DNA of 58,469 bases from Acidimicrobiales bacterium (GCA_020629375.1 JAHDDK010000021.1:1-58469); one strand, 5' to 3'. Positions 25,592 through 33,580 are shown, counted from the first letter of the stretch. The notes: generated by a model not told the origin, from the sequence alone. A program made the numbers and translations.

Positions 25592-26040
25592 TGGCGACGT
25601 CGCTCCCCGACTGCGTCTTCTGCCAGATCATCGCGGAATCCGCTGATGCTGCGGTCGTCTTTCGCGATGACGAGGTCGTCGCGTTCCTCGACGTGGTGCC
25701 GCTCTTCGTCGGACACACACTGATCGTCCCCCGCGAGCACCACGTCACGCTCTCGGATCTACCCGAGGATCAGGTCGAGGGCCTCTTTCGGCGCGTTCGA
25801 CGCATGTCGTCGGCCATGGTCGCCTTCGGCGCCGAGGGGTCATTCGTCGCCATGAACAACACCGTGAGCCAATCGGTACCCCACTTACACGTACACGTGG
25901 TGCCTCGCACGAAGGGCGATGGGCTGCGAGGCTTCTTCTGGCCCAGAACGTCCTACGACAGCGACGAACACCGACAGATCGTGGCGAGCGAACTCGGTCG
26001 GCTCTACGAGCTTTCGGAGAGCGGCGAACCGACGAGCTGA
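25591..26040 (+). CDS. HIT-family nucleotide hydrolase/transferase
   Basis: A 149-residue HIT protein. The N-terminus CVFCQII has the CxxC often seen at the start of this family. FVGHTLIVPREHH leads to the catalytic histidine triad HLHVHVV near residue 96. HIT proteins cleave nucleoside phosphoramidates or related dinucleotides. The gene overlaps the oxidoreductase by one base at the 5' end. At the 3' end it overlaps the stop region of hemD on the opposite strand by 37 bp. Confidence 0.9.
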   Translation: MATSLPDCVFCQIIAESADAAVVFRDDEVVAFLDVVPLFVGHTLIVPREHHVTLSDLPEDQVEGLFRRVRRMSSAMVAFGAEGSFVAMNNTVSQSVPHLHVHVVPRTKGDGLRGFFWPRTSYDSDEHRQIVASELGRLYELSESGEPTS

Positions 26041-26753
26041 AGAACGGTGTTGACGAGCGACGCCACGTCCGGCGCCTCCGAAGTCACGACGACGAATCCG
26101 AACGACTCTGCCTCGGCAGTCGTGGTCGGACCGATCGACGCCGCTGGCACGGTTGTCGGGCCGCCGTTCCGGACCCACCGTCGCACGGCGCTCGGCGAGG
26201 TGAACATGACGACGTCGATCGCATCGAGCGCGGCGATTGCCGATGCGGCTGCCGCAGGTTCGACGTTGCGGTACGCCGGCACCCGGACGACGTCGATGCC
26301 GAGGTTGCGAAGGCCGTCGACAAGCTCGGGACGGCCCCCTTCGGCTTGCGCCACGAGGACTCGCCCGTCGCCTACCAGGTTCGGGAGCTGGGTCAACAGT
26401 CCCGCAGCCGATGCCGGGTCCGCAACGAGTTCGACCGATCGTCCTGCCGCTTCGAACACCGAAAGAGTCGTCGCACCAACAACCGCGAGCAGGCCATCCC
26501 ACGAGTCGATGGCAGTGGCCGCGTCGAGCACAGCGCGCGCGCCGTTCGGCGACAGGACGACGAGCCAATCATCGGCGCCGAGCTGGCCGAGCTGATTTCG
26601 GAGAGCCGCTCCGCCATCGTCGGGCGGAACGATCTGGAGCAGCGGCACCGCAACGCTCTCGCCCCCTTCGGCCTCGACTGCCTTGATGAGCGGCGCCGCC
26701 TGCGCACGACTACGGGTGACCACCACCCGACGGCCGGCCAGCCGACCGCTCAT
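26004..26753 (-). CDS. hemD: Uroporphyrinogen-III synthase
   Basis: A 249-residue HemD that closes and inverts ring D of hydroxymethylbilane to give uroporphyrinogen III. The sequence is weakly conserved, as usual in this family, but shows GRRVVVTRSRAQAAPL at the start, VVLSPNGARAVLDA, and FTSPSAVRRWV with the conserved TSPSAV motif near residue 186. ATG 26753 is chosen because it forms an ATGA overlap with hemC; reading frame further upstream runs into hemC. The position after hemA and hemC confirms the call. Confidence 0.9.
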   Translation of the reverse strand: MSGRLAGRRVVVTRSRAQAAPLIKAVEAEGGESVAVPLLQIVPPDDGGAALRNQLGQLGADDWLVVLSPNGARAVLDAATAIDSWDGLLAVVGATTLSVFEAAGRSVELVADPASAAGLLTQLPNLVGDGRVLVAQAEGGRPELVDGLRNLGIDVVRVPAYRNVEPAAAASAIAALDAIDVVMFTSPSAVRRWVRNGGPTTVPAASIGPTTTAEAESFGFVVVTSEAPDVASLVNTVLQLVGSPLSESS

Positions 26754-27631
26754 CGAACGGTTGGAGACAGCAGCCGCGCGGCGCGGGCACCGAGTTCGGA
26801 GGTCGGCGCACCGGTGACCTCGACTCGGTGGACGGGGCCGTCGACGGACTCGGCGAGCACCGCCCGAAGCAGACACTCGCCATCACCAAGAAGTTGGGCG
26901 TGTGCACCGGCCGGCAGATCACAGTCGCCACCGAGTTCGATCAGAAACCCTCGCTCAGTGTCGAGCTCTGCCCGTGCCGTCCGATCCTCGATGGCCCCAA
27001 GCCGGTCGATCAGCTCGCTCGCCATTGCCGAACACTCGACAGCGAGGGTCCCTTGCCCAACCTGCGGGACGATCGCACTCGCGTCCAGTGCATCGACGAC
27101 GGCCGGTGATCGTTCGAGTCGCTGCAGCGCGGCGTGCGCCATCACAATCGCATCGGGTCCATTCGGGTCGTCAAGAAGCCCAAGCCGAGTGTCGATGTTC
27201 CCGCGGATCTCGACGAAACGCAGATCGGGACGACGTTCGGCGAGCTGCACTCGACGCCGGACCGAACCAGTACCGATAGTTGCCCCATCGTCAAGATCGT
27301 CGAGTCGGGCTCCGACGAGCACGTCAACGGCTGAGCCCCGAGACGGCACCGCAGCGACGACAAGCTCGGTCGGGGTGATCGCCGGGAGGTCCTTCGCCGA
27401 GTGCACGGCGATGTCGGCTCGTCCATCGAGAACCGCCTGCTGCACCTCCTTGACGAAGACGCCCTTGCCTCCGATCTGATGGATCGGAGTGGACAGATCG
27501 CGATCGCCAGCGGTGGAGACGACAACGGGCTCGATCTGAATCGATGGATCGACGGCAGCGAGCAGTGAACCGATGTGATCGGTCTGCCAGCGGGCGAGGG
27601 CGCTCGCCCGCGTCGCCGCGCGTATTCGCAC
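26750..27631 (-). CDS. hemC: Hydroxymethylbilane synthase (porphobilinogen deaminase)
   Basis: A 293-residue enzyme that polymerises four porphobilinogen units. It starts with GTG 27631: (M)RIRAATRASALARWQ. Active-site features include STAGDRDLSTP, KGVFVKEVQQAVLDG, HSAKDLP and GSVRRRVQL with the arginines that bind the growing chain. The cysteine that holds the dipyrromethane cofactor is in GGDCDLPAGAHA near residue 237; one extra residue sits before it compared with the common GGCxxP. It lies 1 bp after hemA and overlaps hemD by 4 bp. Confidence 0.95.
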   Translation of the reverse strand: MRIRAATRASALARWQTDHIGSLLAAVDPSIQIEPVVVSTAGDRDLSTPIHQIGGKGVFVKEVQQAVLDGRADIAVHSAKDLPAITPTELVVAAVPSRGSAVDVLVGARLDDLDDGATIGTGSVRRRVQLAERRPDLRFVEIRGNIDTRLGLLDDPNGPDAIVMAHAALQRLERSPAVVDALDASAIVPQVGQGTLAVECSAMASELIDRLGAIEDRTARAELDTERGFLIELGGDCDLPAGAHAQLLGDGECLLRAVLAESVDGPVHRVEVTGAPTSELGARAARLLSPTVR

Positions 27632-27632
27632 C

Positions 27633-28913
27633 TCAGACCTCGTCGGTGGGCGCTCCGGGAGCGTCGAGGTCGAACAGCTCGCTCAGCGAAGCCGCCAGCC
27701 GTTCACCACGAATGGTTCCGGCTGCGCTCCGCAGCTCGGTCGTGGGGGTGTGGAGCAGCTTGTTCAGGATGCGGCGGGTCGCCGCATCGACGTTCGCAAG
27801 GGTGTCGTCGTCGAGCTGGCCACGGAGGCGGTCGAGCTCGGCGGCCCGCATGGTCTCCATCTCTTGGCGAAACGACGTCACGAGGGGCTCGACCACTCGG
27901 CTGGCCGACGCAGCCTTGAAGCGAGCGACCTCTTCGTCAATGACGTTGCGGACCGTGACGATCTCTGCACGTCGCTCACGTTTACCGACCTCGGCGAAGC
28001 GCGTCAGGTCCTCCATGTCGAGGAGCGTGACGCCATCGATGTCCGCCGCTTCGGGGGCGATGTCTCGGGGCACCGCGATGTCGACGATCAGCAACGGGCG
28101 ATCCGGCCGGGCGGTCATTGCGCTCGCAAGTGCCGCTTCGCCGACCATGACCTCACTCGCACCGGTCGACGTCAGAAGCACGTCCACGCTGGCCAACATC
28201 TCCGGAAGATCATCGAGCGATATCACGCGACCCCCCACACGCTCGGCGAGTTCCTCGGCGCGAGCTCGTGTTCGGTTGGCGATCACGACGTCTCGGGCAC
28301 CGGCGTCCCGTAGCGACACGGTCATGCCCTCGCTCATCTCGCCGGCGCCGAGCACACCGATGCGTCGGCCCTCGAGACTCCCGAGTCGATCGGTCGCCAT
28401 GGCGACCGCCGCACGCGAGACCGAGGTGATGTTGCGAGCGATGCCGGTGTTGGCCCGAACCTTGCGCCCGGTCGTGCATGACGCCATGAAGAGATCTGAC
28501 AACGACACGCCGACCGCATCGGCTTCGGCGGCGACGTCGTACGCCTTGCGCACCTGCCCGAGGATCTCGGTTTCGCCGAGCACGGCAGAGTCGAGTCCAC
28601 AGGTCACGCCAAACAGGTGCCGGGCGGCGTCCTCGTCGTGGTGTGCGTAAAGGTGTTCGGCGAAATCGGCCGGATCGAGGGAACCGTGACGAGCGAGGGC
28701 ATCGCGGATGTCACCGAATGCCGGGTGGAAACGCTCGACGTTCGCGTAGATCTCCGTGCGGTTGCAGGTGGACAGCACCACCGCCTCAGAAACGTCGTTC
28801 GACGACAGCACATCGTCGAGGACCTTCGTGACCCCGTGTTCGGGAACGGTGAGACGCTCGAATGTGCTCAGTGGCACAGAGCGCTGGTTCACACCGATGA
28901 CGACTACCGACAT
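27633..28913 (-). CDS. hemA: Glutamyl-tRNA reductase
   Basis: A 426-residue enzyme for the first step of C5 haem synthesis, reducing glutamyl-tRNA to glutamate-1-semialdehyde with NADPH. The catalytic cysteine is in STCNRTEIYA near residue 50. HLFGVTCGLDSAVLGETEILGQV matches the substrate region (with GETEI where GExQI is usual). The NADPH fold is GRRIGVLGAGEMSEG near 187. The C-terminal helical dimerisation region is present. It heads a hemA-hemC-hemD unit and lies downstream of rex, the usual order in high-GC Gram-positives, where Rex represses the operon when NADH is low. There are 156 bp between rex and hemA, room for its own promoter. Confidence 0.96.
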   Translation of the reverse strand: MSVVVIGVNQRSVPLSTFERLTVPEHGVTKVLDDVLSSNDVSEAVVLSTCNRTEIYANVERFHPAFGDIRDALARHGSLDPADFAEHLYAHHDEDAARHLFGVTCGLDSAVLGETEILGQVRKAYDVAAEADAVGVSLSDLFMASCTTGRKVRANTGIARNITSVSRAAVAMATDRLGSLEGRRIGVLGAGEMSEGMTVSLRDAGARDVVIANRTRARAEELAERVGGRVISLDDLPEMLASVDVLLTSTGASEVMVGEAALASAMTARPDRPLLIVDIAVPRDIAPEAADIDGVTLLDMEDLTRFAEVGKRERRAEIVTVRNVIDEEVARFKAASASRVVEPLVTSFRQEMETMRAAELDRLRGQLDDDTLANVDAATRRILNKLLHTPTTELRSAAGTIRGERLAASLSELFDLDAPGAPTDEV

Positions 28914-29069
28914 TGATCCTCAGTCTGTCCGGTCCGAGGCCGGACACCCACCTCTCATTGTTGATGTTCTGGCAAGAACCCTGCCAAGTCCCATGGCACT
29001 TCCCCGTTGTGGCATTGATCACGCGTGGAGGCGGGTCCGGAGCCGCCAGGAGGGCGGTGTCGAGAGCCT

Positions 29070-29720
29070 TCAGGCCGTGCGATCGTCCTCGACCGTGCCG
29101 CGTTGGTGGTAATACCCGAGGATCTGGAGTTCGCTGGCGAGGTCGACCTTGCGCAGTGGAATGTGGTCCGGCACCTGAATCACCGTTGGGGCGAAGGTCA
29201 GAATCGATCCGACGCCCGCGTCGATCAAGGCGTCGGCGACCGGCTGAGCCGCCGCGGCCGGGGTCGAGATGATGCCGACAGCCAGTCCCCGTTCTTCGAC
29301 GAGAGTCGGAAGATCGTTGATCGAGGACACTTCGAGCCCATCGATCACGGTGCCGACCTTGGCCGGATCGGCGTCGACCAGGGCGCGAATGGGAAATCCC
29401 CGGGTGGTGAATCCGCCGTAGCGCGCCAACGCCTGACCGAGATTGCCGAGACCAACGATCACGACCGGGGCATCCGTGTCGAGCCCGAGCGCCGCACCGA
29501 TCTGGCGCAAAAGGAACTCCACGTCATATCCGACCCCTCGCACCCCGTATGTGCCGAGATACGACAAGTCCTTGCGAACCTTGGCCGCGTTGACCCCGGC
29601 GAGATCTGCCAGCCGAGCCGAACTTACGGTCGCCTCGCCTTGCGCCACCATGTCGACAAGTGCGCGCCGGTAGACGGGCAGGCGGGCCACGGTGGCATCC
29701 GGGATCTCACGCGTGGACAC
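29070..29720 (-). CDS. rex: Redox-sensing transcriptional repressor Rex
   Basis: A 216-residue NADH-responsive repressor. The N-terminal winged helix has ARLPVYRRAL, VSSARLADLAGVNAAKVRKDLSYLGTYG and GVGYDVEFLL. The Rossmann domain starts VVIVGLGNLGQALA near residue 84. NADH binding releases it from operators upstream of respiratory and haem genes. I favour GTG 29720 because a TACCGT box lies 7 nt upstream and the product starts (M)STREIPDATVARLP, like other Rex proteins; GTG 29729 would add three residues. It is upstream of hemA, its likely target. Confidence 0.95.
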   Translation of the reverse strand: MSTREIPDATVARLPVYRRALVDMVAQGEATVSSARLADLAGVNAAKVRKDLSYLGTYGVRGVGYDVEFLLRQIGAALGLDTDAPVVIVGLGNLGQALARYGGFTTRGFPIRALVDADPAKVGTVIDGLEVSSINDLPTLVEERGLAVGIISTPAAAAQPVADALIDAGVGSILTFAPTVIQVPDHIPLRKVDLASELQILGYYHQRGTVEDDRTA

Positions 29721-29727
29721 CGGCTCC

Positions 29728-29733
29728 ACGGTA
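29728..29733 (-). promoter_or_regulatory. -10 box of rex (leaderless)
   Basis: On the minus strand TACCGT is followed by 7 nt (ggagccg) and GTG 29720. This spacing supports leaderless initiation and helps choose the start codon. No clear Rex operator overlaps it. Confidence 0.4.
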
Positions 29734-29835
29734 GCAATCTCCGTGCCCCCTCCCCGCCCAGATCACTCTTCGTGAACAGATTGAGACGCTTGCCCTACTC
29801 AAGGTGAGCCGTCGATCGTCCCGAAATTCTTGGAG

Positions 29836-30579
29836 ATGGTCGAGTTTCCCGCACTCAACGCACCGCTTCGCCGCCAGGTCATTGCCCTCGTGGCGATCGT
29901 CTCGCTGCTGTTCCCATTGGTGACCATCAGTCCGGCAGCGGCATCCGCTTCGGACGAACTGGTATTCATCGACCGGGTCAACCAGACGAGGGCCGGTGTC
30001 GGCCTTCCCCCATTGACCTTCGACGTGGAACTGACGAATCTTGCCCGAAGCTGGTCATCACAAATGCAGTCCGGCGTGTGCGCTGGCGGAGAGTTCATCT
30101 GCCATGCGAGCCCGATCTCAGCCGGGGTGACTCACGCATGGGCAAAGCTCGGCGAGAACGTCGGCACCGGTCCGGACATCCACTCGGTGATGGACGCGTT
30201 CATCGCCTCGCCCGGGCACTACGCAAACATCGTCGACCCCGACTTCACCCACATTGGAGTCGGCGTCGTGTGGGATGGCGCCCGCCTGTACACCACCCAC
30301 CGGTTCATGAAGCTCCAGGGAGCTCCGACCACCACGACGACCGCACCGACTACGACGACCGCTGCACCCACGACTACGGCGAACTCGCCGACCACGACCG
30401 CGGTCGCGCCGACCACATCTGCGAGTCCAACGACGCCGACCACGACGACGACCGCCGCGCCCGAGCCGTCAGGGACTGCCGACGACCCAGTCGAGTCGCC
30501 CCAGCCCGTCGTCGTGCCCACCGGCCCGACGGGTCGAAGCCGTCCAGACGTTCTCGTCGGTGCACTAGCCGGCGTCTGA
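29836..30579 (+). CDS. Secreted CAP-domain protein with Thr/Pro-rich tail
   Basis: A 247-residue exported protein (ATG 29836; TTG 29830 is also possible). The signal peptide is VIALVAIVSLLFPLVTISPAAA. The CAP/SCP fold spans about residues 45-155: FIDRVNQTRAGVGLPPLTFD, LARSWSSQM, ICHAS, KLGENVGTG and ASPGHYANIVDPDFTHIGVGV, including the two His and two Glu positions of the CAP cavity. Four cysteines are absent or few, as in bacterial YkwD-type members. The last ~85 residues are low-complexity TTTT/APTTT repeats and a Pro-rich end, likely a wall-spanning stalk. Its biochemical role is unknown. Confidence 0.85.
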   Translation: MVEFPALNAPLRRQVIALVAIVSLLFPLVTISPAAASASDELVFIDRVNQTRAGVGLPPLTFDVELTNLARSWSSQMQSGVCAGGEFICHASPISAGVTHAWAKLGENVGTGPDIHSVMDAFIASPGHYANIVDPDFTHIGVGVVWDGARLYTTHRFMKLQGAPTTTTTAPTTTTAAPTTTANSPTTTAVAPTTSASPTTPTTTTTAAPEPSGTADDPVESPQPVVVPTGPTGRSRPDVLVGALAGV

Positions 30580-30600
30580 TACCGCGACCTCGGGCTGGCT

Positions 30601-30690
30601 TCAGTTCGCCAGCAACACGAGTTGGGTGAAGGCGGCGCCCATGATCACGAGCAACAAGATGATGATCGTGATCGTCACAGCTGGCCTCAT
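30601..30690 (-). CDS. 29-residue single-pass membrane peptide coupled to the SAM hydrolase
   Basis: A very short frame, MRPAVTITIIILLLVIMG then AAFTQLVLLAN, is almost entirely one membrane helix with a positively charged N-terminus. Its ATG (30688-30690) overlaps the SAM hydrolase stop codon in an ATGA arrangement, exactly like the other coupled gene pairs in this window. It ends 21 bp from the CAP gene stop on the other strand. The hydrophobic composition and the coupling argue for a real gene. A role is unknown; it could anchor or partner the enzyme. Confidence 0.5.
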   Translation of the reverse strand: MRPAVTITIIILLLVIMGAAFTQLVLLAN

Positions 30691-31586
30691 TGCGGACCCC
30701 CATTGTTGATGTCGGGTTTCTCGTTGACCGACTCGGACGGCCGTCCGAGCACGACCGGCGTCGCGACACCCGCCGCGACAGCGCCCTCGACGACCTCGAT
30801 CCGAAGCTCGTCGCTCGGGGCCACCACAAGCTCCGCAGCAGCAGAGGCACCATTCATTGCCAAGGAGACCAGGCCGGACGAATCGACGACAGCCCCAACC
30901 TCATTGGTCGCGATGCTGCGGTACGCCTCGCGGCGAGAAATGGTCATCCGACGATCACCGACAACGAGGCCAAAAGGATCACCCCACGCGGAGAGGTCGT
31001 CCGGACCGAGATTGAGTTGGATGTTGCCATACTGATCGATCCACAGCACCTCGACGAGCAGGGCGCCATCCTCAACCCCAGTGACGGGGAGCAGCCCGGG
31101 CATCAAGGTCGACGGGTCGATCGCTGGACCGAGATCCTCGAGCGGAACGCCCGCGCACAGGTGCGCGGCGGCTGGAGCGAAGACGTCGCGGCCATCGAAG
31201 GTCGACCCGAGTCTCGGGAGTTGATAGGCCGGATTCGCGAGTTCGACCGCACCCGTTGCCCCGCCGACCATGGCCACCGCAGACGCCAGCAGACCATTGT
31301 CGGGGCCGACCAGCACCGAGGCTCCATTGCCCACATCGACCGCGACCGCCCGTCGGTCGGTGCCGACACCGGGGTCGACAACGGCGAGGACCACTCCAGG
31401 ACACAGGTACTGCGCGGATCGTGCGAGTGCCAGCGCACCCGCACGCACATCATGCGGACGAATCCCGTGGGTGATGTCAATCACGGTGGCGGCAGGCTCG
31501 ATCGACCGAATGACCGAGTGCACGACACCGACGAATTCATCTGCGTGTCCGAAGTCGGACAGAAACGAAATGGTGGAATACCGCAC
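30687..31586 (-). CDS. S-adenosyl-L-methionine hydrolase (adenosine-forming), DUF62 family
   Basis: A 299-residue DUF62 protein, which hydrolyses SAM to adenosine and methionine (the family that includes fluorinase and chlorinase). Family motifs are SFLSDFGHADEFVG with the catalytic Asp, VVDPGVGTDRRA, VGPDNGLL and WIDQYGNIQLN. There is no evidence of the halogenase-specific loop. I place the start at GTG 31586, because a TACCCT box lies 6 nt upstream and the longer frame would run through the repeats at 31608-31678. The stop overlaps the 29-residue membrane peptide. Confidence 0.88.
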   Translation of the reverse strand: MRYSTISFLSDFGHADEFVGVVHSVIRSIEPAATVIDITHGIRPHDVRAGALALARSAQYLCPGVVLAVVDPGVGTDRRAVAVDVGNGASVLVGPDNGLLASAVAMVGGATGAVELANPAYQLPRLGSTFDGRDVFAPAAAHLCAGVPLEDLGPAIDPSTLMPGLLPVTGVEDGALLVEVLWIDQYGNIQLNLGPDDLSAWGDPFGLVVGDRRMTISRREAYRSIATNEVGAVVDSSGLVSLAMNGASAAAELVVAPSDELRIEVVEGAVAAGVATPVVLGRPSESVNEKPDINNGGPQ

Positions 31587-31592
31587 GGGCCG

Positions 31593-31598
31593 AGGGTA
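31593..31598 (-). promoter_or_regulatory. -10 box of the SAM hydrolase (leaderless)
   Basis: On the minus strand TACCCT is followed by 6 nt (cggccc) and GTG 31586. It supports the short start and a leaderless message. Confidence 0.45.
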
Positions 31599-31607
31599 CC
31601 GCCCGAT

Positions 31608-31678
31608 CACACACTGCCCAGCACGCAAACGGCCGGGCACGACCACACACTGCCCAACACGCAAACGGCCGGGCACGA
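31608..31678. repeat. Two tandem copies of a 35-nt unit
   Basis: The unit runs 31608-31642 and 31644-31678 with a single mismatch (g/a at the 14th base) and a period of 36. Each copy ends in ggccgggcac, which is also the left arm of the hairpin at 31667-31689. The array lies between the HTH gene and the SAM hydrolase on the minus strand. Confidence 0.85.
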
Positions 31679-31689
31679 TGTGCCCGGCC
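31667..31689 (-). terminator. Terminator after the HTH gene
   Basis: Arms ggccgggcac (31667-31676) and gtgcccggcc (31680-31689) pair perfectly over 10 bp with a 3-nt loop. On the minus strand the hairpin is followed by cgtttgcgtgtt, moderately T-rich. It lies 28 bp after the HTH stop codon, so it probably ends that transcript. The upstream copy of the repeat supplies a second left arm. Confidence 0.65.
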
Positions 31690-31717
31690 ACTGGCGCCTG
31701 CGAAAGCTGAACCGAGA

Positions 31718-31912
31718 TCAGCCGGCTTCGGTGTACCGATCGCCCAGGTAGCGGTCGACATCATCGGGTCGAAGGCGGTAGGACCGCCCAACACGAACTG
31801 CCGATAGCTCCCCGGCCTTGATGAGTCGATACACCGTCATGGTCGAAACTCGCATCAGTTGTGCCACTTCTGCGACCGTCATGAACTGCCGACGTTCGTC
31901 GATCTGACTCAC
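31718..31912 (-). CDS. Small excisionase/MerR-type helix-turn-helix protein
   Basis: A 64-residue protein if it starts at GTG 31912, or 54 residues from ATG 31882. Almost all of it is one winged HTH: MTVAEVAQLMRVSTMTVYRL, IKAGELSAVRVGRSYRLRP and DDVDRYL. This is the HTH_17/excisionase pattern. A similar small DNA-binding gene sits next to proC in mycobacteria (the Rv0500A position), and proC is the upstream neighbour here too, so it is a conserved chromosomal regulator rather than a phage excisionase. Its targets are unknown. There are 139 bp between it and proC. Confidence 0.8.
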   Translation of the reverse strand: MSQIDERRQFMTVAEVAQLMRVSTMTVYRLIKAGELSAVRVGRSYRLRPDDVDRYLGDRYTEAG

Positions 31913-32051
31913 GTTTTTCAGGCCCCTTCTCCGCTTGCGCAGCCAGAACGTAGTCCTCTGACAGGAGAACGCAAACGGGGGGACGTGGTTTGTCTCGGGT
32001 TTCTGCGCGTTCGCGCTGCGGGCGCGAAATCGGCCGCGAAGCGCCCCGAAA

Positions 32052-32843
32052 TCAGCTGCCGAGCTCGCGCGAACGTTCGACTGCTGCGGCAACAACACGC
32101 CCGATGAGCTCGACGAAATCGTGATCGTCGAGAACGGCGAGGCCCGCCGCTGTGGTCCCACCTGGCGAGGTCACGTTCTCTCGGAGGGTTCCGGGATCCT
32201 CACCAGATTCGACAAGGAGGAGACCCGCGCCGAGGATCGTCTGCCGGGCGAGCTGGTCGGCGATGTCGGGCGTGAGGCCAGCGTCGATCCCGGCGGCGAT
32301 GAGGGCTTCTGCGAGCCGGAAGACGTACGCCGGCCCGGATCCGCTGAGGCCCGTGACGGCATCGAGTTGCGCCTCCTCGAGGCGGACGACGACCCCGACG
32401 GCCGAGAGGATCGACTCCGCCCAGTCGAGGTCGGCGTCCGTTGCAAACGCTCCCGGAGCGATCGCACCCGCTCCGGCGCCCACGAGAGACGGCGTGTTCG
32501 GCATGCACCGGACGACGGCAACGCCGGGGGCCGCAGCCTCGATCGCTGCGGTGGTGACGCCGGCTGCGATCGAGAGAATGCGTTGGCACCCGGCTGAAGC
32601 AAGTCCCTCGGCGACCTCGATCACGTGCTGGGGCTTGACCGAGATCACCGCGTCGGTCGGCTCGGAGATCGAAGCAGCGAGCCCCACGCCGGGCATGAGC
32701 GTCGACAGTGCGCGACGTCGTTCTTCGGACGGCTCGACGATCAGCAGCTCGGTATCGACGACCTCACCCGCAGCGACGACACCACGTGCGAGCGCCTCTC
32801 CCATCTTTCCGCCGCCAATGAACTGAATCGTCCGGATGTGCAT
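32052..32843 (-). CDS. proC: Pyrroline-5-carboxylate reductase
   Basis: A 263-residue enzyme for the last step of proline synthesis. It has the N-terminal Rossmann motif IQFIGGGKMGEALARG, SVKPQHVIEV, VVRCMPNTPSLVGAGAGAI and the C-terminal signature TGLSGSGPAYVF...TILGAGLL with SPGGTTAAGL. The ATG at 32843 begins MHIRTIQFIGGGKMG; longer in-frame starts add residues not expected in the family. A promoter candidate with overlapping palindromes lies ~95 bp upstream. A PutA-type gene for the opposite pathway is at the right edge of the window. Confidence 0.96.
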   Translation of the reverse strand: MHIRTIQFIGGGKMGEALARGVVAAGEVVDTELLIVEPSEERRRALSTLMPGVGLAASISEPTDAVISVKPQHVIEVAEGLASAGCQRILSIAAGVTTAAIEAAAPGVAVVRCMPNTPSLVGAGAGAIAPGAFATDADLDWAESILSAVGVVVRLEEAQLDAVTGLSGSGPAYVFRLAEALIAAGIDAGLTPDIADQLARQTILGAGLLLVESGEDPGTLRENVTSPGGTTAAGLAVLDDHDFVELIGRVVAAAVERSRELGS

Positions 32844-32938
32844 CTCTGCATCCTCATCGATTCGGGGCCCAAACGCGCGAATCCCACCGAGCGTGCCCAA
32901 CTTCCCCGATGGACACGTCGGCGGGATTCGTGAACATC

Positions 32939-32967
32939 ACCATACATTTGCATGTATTGAAATACAA
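32939..32967 (-). promoter_or_regulatory. AT-rich promoter with overlapping palindromes upstream of proC
   Basis: On the minus strand TTGTAT (32962-32967) and TATGGT (32939-32944) are 17 nt apart, a plausible sigma-70 -35/-10 pair. The spacer holds two overlapping inverted repeats, TACAT-ttgc-ATGTA (32943-32956) and TGTATT-ga-AATACA (32953-32966). The whole 32930-33000 stretch is unusually AT-rich for this window. The transcript would have a leader of about 90 nt. Confidence 0.5.
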
Positions 32968-33042
32968 TAGAAATTGCGAAAAGTATTGGCATGTCCTGAA
33001 AGATCCCTCACCGGACCGTCCATCACGACGCCACGACGTCCA

Positions 33043-33504
33043 TCAGGAGAAGCGACTCGCGAAACCGATCCGCAGTGCCGGCTGGAAGCACAACTCGACA
33101 GCAGCCCAGATCGACCCGAGAATCCGATCGAGGGACTCGTGATCGAGCGTCCGGAGGTCCAGACGCCCCTTCAGGAAGACAGCGTGCTCCTCACCGATCG
33201 TGAACGACAGCTCCCGCAACTTGTCATTGCGACGCAGCAGATGTTCGTAGAACGCCGCGTGGTTCTCCTCCGGCGACGGCATGACATAGGTCTCGTAGGC
33301 CACGGTCCGCTGTCCGAGCGTGAACCAGACCGAGTACACGTCCTTCGAATCGCCGTGCACCCGCACGAACCAGCGATCGGTGACGTCCTCATCGGCGACG
33401 ACTGCCGCAACCACGGGATTGTCATCGAGCTCGGCAAGCCACCCCGCCAGGGTGTCTCGGGCGATTGCACGCTGCTCGTCTGTCGGGGGAGCGAACTCAT
33501 CCAT
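33043..33504 (-). CDS. YbjN-like protein
   Basis: A 153-residue soluble protein without a signal or membrane segment. It resembles the YbjN/type III chaperone-like fold: DRWFVRVHGDSKDVYSVWFTLGQRTVAYETYVMP, then ENHAAFYEHLLRRND and GEEHAVFLKGRL. In actinobacteria a YbjN-domain gene is often beside mshA, as here (mshA is 76 bp upstream on the same strand). The ATG is preceded by TACGCT and 6 nt, so it also has its own leaderless promoter. The molecular function is not established. Confidence 0.75.
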   Translation of the reverse strand: MDEFAPPTDEQRAIARDTLAGWLAELDDNPVVAAVVADEDVTDRWFVRVHGDSKDVYSVWFTLGQRTVAYETYVMPSPEENHAAFYEHLLRRNDKLRELSFTIGEEHAVFLKGRLDLRTLDHESLDRILGSIWAAVELCFQPALRIGFASRFS

Positions 33505-33510
33505 GGCCCG

Positions 33511-33516
33511 AGCGTA
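33511..33516 (-). promoter_or_regulatory. -10 box of the YbjN-like gene (leaderless)
   Basis: On the minus strand TACGCT is followed by cgggcc and the ATG at 33504. The hexamer and spacing equal those before the oxidoreductase at 24668. Confidence 0.5.
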
Positions 33517-33580
33517 GAGCGGGCCGTACGACGATCTGAGCCGAACCCTCCATGCGGACCCCGAAACAAGGGCTCGGTCG

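Noticed and set aside
29007..29024. Possible Rex operator (ttgtggcattgatcacgc) upstream of hemA
   Set aside because: Only the GTG/CAC core matches the TTGTGAA...TTCACAA consensus; the half-sites are too weak to call.
29769..29787. Possible Rex operator (cgtgaacagattgaga) upstream of rex
   Set aside because: The left half resembles TTGTGAAC but the right half does not; it is no better than chance without a matrix score.
31718..31912. Excisionase-type HTH gene as a sign of an integrated element
   Set aside because: There is no integrase, att-like repeat or composition change; the position beside proC matches a conserved actinobacterial arrangement.
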